From: Macrobrachium rosenbergii
Lineage: Eukaryota; Arthropoda; Malacostraca; Decapoda; Palaemonidae
Length of the DNA: 64,000 nt
Assembly (NCBI RefSeq): GCF_040412425.1
Contig: NC_089766.1
Coordinates: 47,740,797 to 47,804,796 of the forward strand
Reading direction: 5' to 3'
A model generated the notes under the pieces. It was not told where the DNA came from. It made no database searches and was given only the letters and a program-made list of their open reading frames with translations. Positions 58,076-64,000 of the stretch are shown here, in pieces; the stretch's first letter is position 1, and each line of letters starts with the position of its first letter. Both the position numbers and the translations under genes were made by a program.

Positions 58076-60724
58076 CTACAACGACCAGAGTGTACGCACA
58101 TGTTCCCATTGGGCATAGGCATAGGGTGACTGATTTGTCTGTTGGATCAGTAACTTGGCGTTCTGCTCATAATGGTACTGCTTCTTGTCATCTGTAACCA
58201 GCTGAGCATTGTGGTCTTCAAATGGCTTCTTCTCCATTTCCTGGACGATGATTTGACCATTCTGAAGGTTGGGCAAATCGCGAATAATCTCCTTGCCATA
58301 CTCGACTTCAATCTTCTCACTGTGGACAAACCTGTGGCTATTCAGGTGGCTTTCTTGGACAAACTTCTTCCCACACTGGTTGCATTCATACTTCTTCTCG
58401 CTATGGACAATTTTGTGACTGCAGAGGTAACTTTCTTGAGAGAATCTTTTACCACACTGGTCACATTCGAAACGTTTCTCCTCCTTGTGTACGAACTTGT
58501 GACTGACCAGGTGACTCTCGTGGGCAAATTTCTTGCCACATTCTTCACACTCTAAGACTTTGTCATCTTGATGCAAGAAATTCAGCATGTTCGCGTGATT
58601 CTTTGCAGCAATGCGGTTCCCCCACTGCTGGTACTCAATTTTGCCCTCTGTGTTGTGGGTGAACCTGTGATTGTTGAGGTGCATTTCCTGGATGAAACGC
58701 TTTCCGCAGGTTTCACACTCGTACTTTTTCTCATCGCTGTGTACGAACATGTGGGCACCCAGGTGACTCTCCTGGGCGAACTTTTTCCGACATACCTGAC
58801 ATTCAAATTTCTTCTGTTCCGTGTGGACAAATCTATGGGCATTCAGATGGCTACTCTGGCCAAACCTCTTTCCACATATGTCACACTCAAAGTTTTTATC
58901 TCCATGGACTTGCATGTGGCTGTTAAGGTGACTCTCCATATTGAAGCGTTTCCCACACAGTCCACAGACGAACTTCTTTTCATTGTGAACAAGCATGTGG
59001 CTGTTAAGATGACACTCCATATTAAACCTTTTGCCACAAACATTGCACTCGAACTTCTTTTCTGTGCTGTGCATAAGCATGTGGCTATTGAGATGGCTCT
59101 CCATATTAAACCTCTTGCCACACATTGGGCAGCCAAAGTTCTTTTCTTCACTGTGCATAAGCATGTGACTGTTAAGATGACTCTCCATATGAAACCTCTT
59201 AGAACAAAGCCCACACTGAAACTTTTTCTCTCCATGAACCAGCATGTGGCTTTTGAGGTGACTTTCCATGAGGAATCTCTTCCCACACAGCATGCATTCA
59301 AAGGTCTTTTCATTGTGCACCAACATGTGACTGTTTAGATGGCTCTCCATGTTGAACCTTTTGTTACATATTTCACATTCAAAATTTTTCTCTTCACTGT
59401 GGACAAGCATGTGACTTGTCAAGTGGATTTCCAGAATGAAGCGCTTTTCACAAATCTGACAGGCAAACTTTTTGTCTTCACTGTGCACGAGCATGTGGCT
59501 GTTAAGGTGATTTTCCATAGCGAAACGCTTTTCACAAACGGTGCACTCGAAATTCTTCTCCATACTGTGTACCATAACGTGACTGTTCAGATGGCTCAAC
59601 ATATTGAACTTCTTCCCACATATCTCACAGGCGAATGTTTTCTCATTGTGGACGAGCATATGGCTCACGAGGTGACTCTCCATATTAAATCTTTTATGGC
59701 AGAGCTCACATTCAAAGGTCTTCTCATTGTGAATGAGCATGTGGCTATTGAGATGACTTTCCATGATGAACTTCTTATCGCATATGCTGCATTCGAACTT
59801 CTTCTCGCTCATGTGAACGACCATGTGGCTGTTTAGCTGGACCTCCATGTGGAAGCGCTTGCCACAAAGCACGCACTCAAATTTCTTCTCGTCGCTGTGG
59901 ACCAGCATGTGGCTCTTCAGGTGGCATTCCATCTGGAACCTCTTGCCACAGAGCATACACTCAAAGTTCCTTTCTTTGCTGTGTTTCAGCATGTGGCTGT
60001 TGAGGTGACTCCGCTGAGTATATCTTTTACGGCATATCCCGCACTCGAACTTCTTCTCCGTGCAGTGCACCAGCATGTGGCTGTCGAGGTGGTTCTGCAT
60101 GGCAAAACGCTTGTCGCACACTTCGCACTGAAACTTTTTCTCGGAAATGTGCACGTGCATATGGCTATTAAGGTAGTTTTCCATCGAAAATCTCTTTCCG
60201 CACACTTCGCACTCAAACTTTTTCTCTCGGCTGTGTTCCAGCATGTGGCCGTTGAGGTGACTCTCCATGGAGAACCTCTTGTTGCATATTTTACACACAA
60301 AGTTCTTCTCTCTGTCGTGCCAAATCATGTGGCTGGTCAAGTGGCTCTTCTGGGCGTAGCGCTTGCTGCACCGGTTGCACTCGTAAGGCTTGTCTGGGAC
60401 CACCGGAGATGTTTGTACTTGCTGGTTCTGCTGCTGAGTCTGCACGGCAGCCTGTACCGTGTTCGTAGCAGTGTTAGCGGTGTGCATGGTCTGCACTGGG
60501 GCTTGAATGGCGTTCTGAATTGTCGTCTGAATGGCATTCTGCACGGCGTTAGGAGTTGGAATCTGCAAGGGTATCTGCTCTTTCGGCCCGGGGTTTGGAT
60601 GTTCCTGAATCTGGAAGCTTATGAACGAGCCTGGGTGGGCCTGAGCTACCTGCTGGTGGTCGACCAATCCCATCTGATTGATCCGATGGAATTTTCCAGG
60701 GTAGGGAATGTGTAGACGCTCCAT
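58076..60724 (-). CDS. Polydactyl C2H2 zinc-finger protein, 24 intact fingers (paralogue 3)
   Basis: The 882-residue product starts at the ATG complementary to 60722-60724, in the strong context GCTCACCATGGAG; the frame is open a few codons further upstream but only from a TTG. Residues 1-113 are Gln/Pro/Ile-rich, with a Q roughly every four residues (NAVQNAIQTTIQNAIQ). The finger array spans about residues 114-801: 24 intact C2H2 fingers and one degenerate finger at about 695-717 with Tyr and Trp at the Cys positions. Fingers 13-18 are nearly identical ([11 protein letters not shown]), suggesting recent internal duplication or homogenisation. The tail contains a YEQNAKLLIQQ segment and ends YAYAQWEHVRTLWSL. 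Linkers are 4-5 residues (SEEKN, NEKT, GEKK) and never TGEKP. It is transcribed toward paralogue 2. A nuclear nucleic-acid-binding role is predicted from the family; targets are unknown. Confidence 0.95.
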   Translation of the reverse strand: MERLHIPYPGKFHRINQMGLVDHQQVAQAHPGSFISFQIQEHPNPGPKEQIPLQIPTPNAVQNAIQTTIQNAIQAPVQTMHTANTATNTVQAAVQTQQQNQQVQTSPVVPDKPYECNRCSKRYAQKSHLTSHMIWHDREKNFVCKICNKRFSMESHLNGHMLEHSREKKFECEVCGKRFSMENYLNSHMHVHISEKKFQCEVCDKRFAMQNHLDSHMLVHCTEKKFECGICRKRYTQRSHLNSHMLKHSKERNFECMLCGKRFQMECHLKSHMLVHSDEKKFECVLCGKRFHMEVQLNSHMVVHMSEKKFECSICDKKFIMESHLNSHMLIHNEKTFECELCHKRFNMESHLVSHMLVHNEKTFACEICGKKFNMLSHLNSHVMVHSMEKNFECTVCEKRFAMENHLNSHMLVHSEDKKFACQICEKRFILEIHLTSHMLVHSEEKNFECEICNKRFNMESHLNSHMLVHNEKTFECMLCGKRFLMESHLKSHMLVHGEKKFQCGLCSKRFHMESHLNSHMLMHSEEKNFGCPMCGKRFNMESHLNSHMLMHSTEKKFECNVCGKRFNMECHLNSHMLVHNEKKFVCGLCGKRFNMESHLNSHMQVHGDKNFECDICGKRFGQSSHLNAHRFVHTEQKKFECQVCRKKFAQESHLGAHMFVHSDEKKYECETCGKRFIQEMHLNNHRFTHNTEGKIEYQQWGNRIAAKNHANMLNFLHQDDKVLECEECGKKFAHESHLVSHKFVHKEEKRFECDQCGKRFSQESYLCSHKIVHSEKKYECNQCGKKFVQESHLNSHRFVHSEKIEVEYGKEIIRDLPNLQNGQIIVQEMEKKPFEDHNAQLVTDDKKQYHYEQNAKLLIQQTNQSPYAYAQWEHVRTLWSL

Positions 60725-60861
60725 GGTGAGCAATGTAAGGCTAGATCACAAATATTTGCATCAAAGAGTGCCGCCGACTTGTACCCTCCAAAACTTAGCA
60801 AACTGACGTTCGACGTCCAAGAGAGGGGTCGTCTCTCTTACACCGTCTGCGTTCCTCGTAT
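60725..60861 (-). promoter_or_regulatory. 5' leader of paralogue 3: 3' splice site and one uORF
   Basis: On the minus strand the tract CTTTTTCTTTCTTCTGCAG ends at 60862, giving an exon start at 60861 (ATACGAGG). The leader contains one upstream ATG at 60761 whose 6-codon frame stops at 60741, 17 bases before the main ATG. The first exon and promoter are not identified; they lie to the right, possibly beyond the window. Confidence 0.7.
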
Positions 60862-62149
60862 CTGCAGAAGAAAGAAAAAGAGTAGGTTAGAATAAGTAAA
60901 CTAAATTAAATGAAAATTCTTAAAAGATAATGTACAGTATATGCTGCAGTTTATCTATAGGACACTTCCTAGTTATTGAAGCGTCAGTACGTATACACAT
61001 TTTATCACAATATTTAATGAGAATGACCAAGAGATTATATTAAATTTTTTTCAGTGAGTATAAGAAAGGAAGTTAATTATTGGTTCTATCGAACTCTCAG
61101 GAAACAGTTACCTGTACATATTCTCAAACACGTCATAGTTATTGAAGCATCAGTACGTACATTTTGTCACAATATTTAAGAGAGAACAAACAAGAGATTA
61201 TATTAACTTTTTTTTTTCAGTGAGTATAAAAAAGGAAGTTAATTATTGGTTCTATCGAAATCTCAGAAAGCAGTTACATATTCTCAAAGTCCCACAAAAT
61301 TAACATTTGTCGAGCACAGTACTTAACTAACAAGAATTTGTAATTCCCCAAGTTAAAGCAGTATCGCAGCAAATCATAACATCAAAAGTGTATTCTTAGG
61401 GTGCATCCACACTACAGTGAAACAAGTCATAAACACATGAGCAGCTTATCACATACATATCACAAACAGGTTAAATACAAGTCAGTGACTCACTGACTTG
61501 TTCTCAACTTGTTTGTGATACGTATTTGAGAAGGTTCTGATACTTTAGGTGAATGCACCCTTAAGATTATCGGTCTAGTTAACTTGAAACTTTTTCAACT
61601 GAGTAAATAAACTTACCAGGAATATAAGGAGGATAATATTAGTGGTTTTTGTTCTTTAGGTTTCTGCTTTACATATAACAAGTTTTATAATGAAAGCAGG
61701 TTTTAATAATTAGAGCCTTGGATAATTCTCAAGTGATTTCGATAATACCCAAAAGAATGTTTGTGTCAGAGTGTAATACATGAATTAAAAACATCTTGCA
61801 CTTCATTCTTTAATAAAACTTTAACCTTAAAGAATTCAGTTTTTTAAAGGTTACAGAATTGAGTGCAATTTACATAATATTTTCATCATGTGGGCCTTGC
61901 TTACAGTGCTGCTGACATCTTTAATTTGTCTGAGTGCATTCATGGGGCCTTAACTTCTTACTAATTAATTAATTTATTTTTCTTTTTTAATAAGTAAGAT
62001 ATCTTCTTTCTGTATTTCTCTTTTTGCTTCCTCTTAATTCTTCCTAATGAACACCTTAATATTCTTTGGAAGCTTGAATTTCAAGTCAGTGGCCCCTTAT
62101 AATAATAATAATAATAATAGTTCCTAGTGTGTCCATAAGAAGACTGCCT
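60862..62149 (-). other. Intron of paralogue 3 with a tandem duplication and a LINE end
   Basis: About 155 bp is duplicated in tandem (about 60972-61127 and 61136-61291; shared GAAGTTAATTATTGGTTCTA). A plus-strand LINE 3' end lies at 61960-62118 (AATAAGTAAGATATCTTCTT to GTCAGTGGCCCCTT, then AAT), lacking the GGTGGGCTTG section. Confidence 0.6.
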
Positions 62150-62660
62150 GAGAAGCATCATATTGACGGTCTCGGAGACTTGCATTCTAGGGTAGACTGA
62201 CTGCTCTGGAATCTTAGTCTACTTTTACAAGAGGACTGGATTGAGAGCCCTAGAGACTACATTCTGTTGTCGCCACGCGACTGGTCTGATAGCTTTAGAG
62301 ACTTACAGTGTATTTTATAGTGTATTTTCACCAGAGGGTGGTATTAAAAGCTCTAGAGGCTTACTTTTTATTCTTACCAGAAGGCTGGACTGGACTGACA
62401 GCCCTGGGGACTATATTTTCACCACAAGGACTAGTCTGACAACTTTGGAGACTTAGCCTTTTTTCACAAGAGGGCTGGATTGACAGCCCTGGGGACTACA
62501 TTTCACCACAAGGACTAGTCTGACAACTTTGGAGACTTAGCCTTTTTTCACAAGAGGGTTGGATTGACAGCTCTGGAGACTTGCATTCTGTTCTCAGCAG
62601 AGGGCTGGTTTGACAGCCTGGAGGGCTAATATTCACCAGAAAATGTTGTCTGAAAGCATG
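62150..62660. repeat. Diverged tandem repeat, about 43-bp base unit with an 86-bp recent duplication
   Basis: Units follow AGAGGGCTGGATTGACAGCC, CTGGGGACT, then a T/A-rich CACCAGA-type end. Two adjacent 86-bp blocks containing GACTAGTCTGACAACTTTGG are almost identical. It lies in the presumed intron of paralogue 3. Confidence 0.75.
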
Positions 62661-63910
62661 GAAGGGGCTACAAGTAATCAGTATATCTTAAGAATGTCTT
62701 TGTGTATTGCTGAATTCACAGTAAGACTGATCTTGAACCACTGAAAAGTATTTGGGCATTGCCTAGCATTTTTGTTGCATATTAACTAGAGGATTGGGAC
62801 ACGGCATCGAGTATTTGCATAGCAGTGAAAGTAAGGATTGTATTTTCAAGAAGACTCTTCTGCTAGAACATACAAGATTTGAAAGAACTCAATTATTGTT
62901 GTACCTTGTGTTGACGATTACTACTAATGAATTGTGTGTATATATATTATATATATATCTCCATGTGCATATGTGAAAAAATTGCAGTCCCTTATAACAT
63001 ACACAACTGAATTTCCAAGGCTTCTGTCCCTAGTCGTAGAAAATATGATAAAAAAAAATGCACAAGAAATCACACTCGGAAATACTTGCTCCACCGTATC
63101 AAGCAATTCCATCATTCAGAAATGATAAGGTGTCACTGTGGGAACTCCGTGGGAATTGGGGTAGGGTTGGGGTTTGGGGTCGTGGAAGTGGGGGGGGGAG
63201 GTATGGCTGTTAAAGACGAACTTTAAACTGGTGTATCGTATGAGAAGTGCGAACCAAAATTACTAGTAATAGTACGACTAGTAATAGTACTACTACTACT
63301 GATCTGATTTCATTAAAATTTCACGTAGTATTAAATAGTCATTGACTTTATACAACTGAAACTTGGTTTGAGGACTGACACTTGTATCGATTCGTCATTA
63401 TACTTTCAATAAAAAGTGTCGTTTTAACGTGAACTTATGAAATGTCATGAATTTTTATCGTCATTTATCCTTAGTTATGGGTCTCATTATTTCTTGTTCT
63501 TGCCCAGTCTTTTAACTGCTTGTTTCTCGTTAATAAATCTATCTATCCATCTATCTACCTACCTATGTATATATGTATGTATGTATAATGTGTATGGCAA
63601 TGCGGTATATGTTTTCATTTAACGGACGATCACAAAATAATTACATTAAAAATAAATTCCCCCCTTTGCACTTTTTCCACTTTCGAGTTTTTCCTTAAGT
63701 CGGGCGAAAATATTGCTCCTGCTGTTTCAAGTTCACTTAAAGTTATTCCATTACACGTCATGTACGCGTCTGCTTGAAAGCAAACAGTCTCTGCTTTTTA
63801 TTACGTAAATAACTTCACATTCTTACTGCCCGTTCGACCGCCAAATGTGCTTTGATGAGAACGTGGGCCTAATATTAGTATAAAAAAATGCAACAGAACT
63901 GAGCTGCTGA
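62661..63910. other. Unique DNA, no gene seen
   Basis: Short frames and simple tracts only. If paralogue 3 extends this far, this is intron. Confidence 0.45.

Positions 63911-63962
<52 letters not shown>
63911..63962 (+). repeat. AAT microsatellite
   Basis: AAT run after GCTGCTGAAATAATAATAAT. It could be a LINE tail, but no 3' end is recognisable. Confidence 0.9.
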
Positions 63963-64000
63963 TATTCGAAAATGGTTACATTAGGCTTCCGTTAGCCTAC

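Noticed and set aside
60725..60733. Extension of paralogue 3 by three codons upstream
   Set aside because: The extension begins at TTG; the ATG at 60724 has a strong start context and is preferred.

Overview
This is a nuclear genome window from an animal, most likely a decapod crustacean. That placement is inference from the texture of the sequence: very dense di- and trinucleotide microsatellites (TA, CT, CA, AAT), many short interspersed elements, long introns with noncoding leader exons, and polydactyl C2H2 zinc-finger genes. No bacterial gene, operon, tRNA gene, rRNA gene or CRISPR array is visible.

Only three convincing protein-coding genes are present, and they are paralogues: a 601-residue C2H2 protein at 18152-19957 (+), a 552-residue one at 44438-46096 (+), and an 882-residue one at 58076-60724 (-). 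In each, the whole coding sequence lies in a single exon that begins a short way downstream of a clear 3' splice site, so the 5' leader is spliced and the coding region is uninterrupted. They carry 14, 13 and 24 intact fingers. They also share one finger that has lost its zinc ligands in the same way, a pre-finger QI..W.Q motif (the first two genes), and a C-terminal motif ending in VR(T/P)LW(P/S)L. Their DNA-contact residues are almost the same in every finger (His at helix position 3 in 48 of 51), the opposite of the usual diversity in polydactyl proteins. I regard this family as the most interesting content of the window.

Layout: 1-11 kb is repeat-rich intergenic DNA (LINE 3' ends, SINEs, a palindromic SINE pair, microsatellites). 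A CpG-rich block at 11.0-11.7 kb is a candidate promoter and first exon for the first zinc-finger gene. 11.7-18 kb would then be its intron, with several non-autonomous DNA transposons. 20-31 kb is its 3' flank, with 30-bp and 37-bp minisatellites. 31.5-35 kb is CpG- and CT/GA-rich and could hold the promoter of the second gene. 36-44 kb contains multi-hairpin repeats, a 24-bp satellite of about 44 units, a LINE C-terminal remnant, a hAT-like MITE and a 29-bp satellite of about 47 units, ending just upstream of the second gene. 46-53 kb is intergenic. 53.1-58.1 kb is unusually free of interspersed repeats and may be the long 3' UTR of the third gene, whose 5' intron runs from 60.86 kb toward the right edge.

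The interspersed repeats fall into families that explain much of the non-genic DNA: a LINE whose 3' end is followed by an (AAT)n tail; a tRNA-headed SINE that borrows that LINE's 3' end; a second SINE-like family of about 300 bp; a multi-hairpin repeat of about 400 bp with six copies; and at least five families of short terminal-inverted-repeat elements without transposase. All counts and alignments were made by eye.
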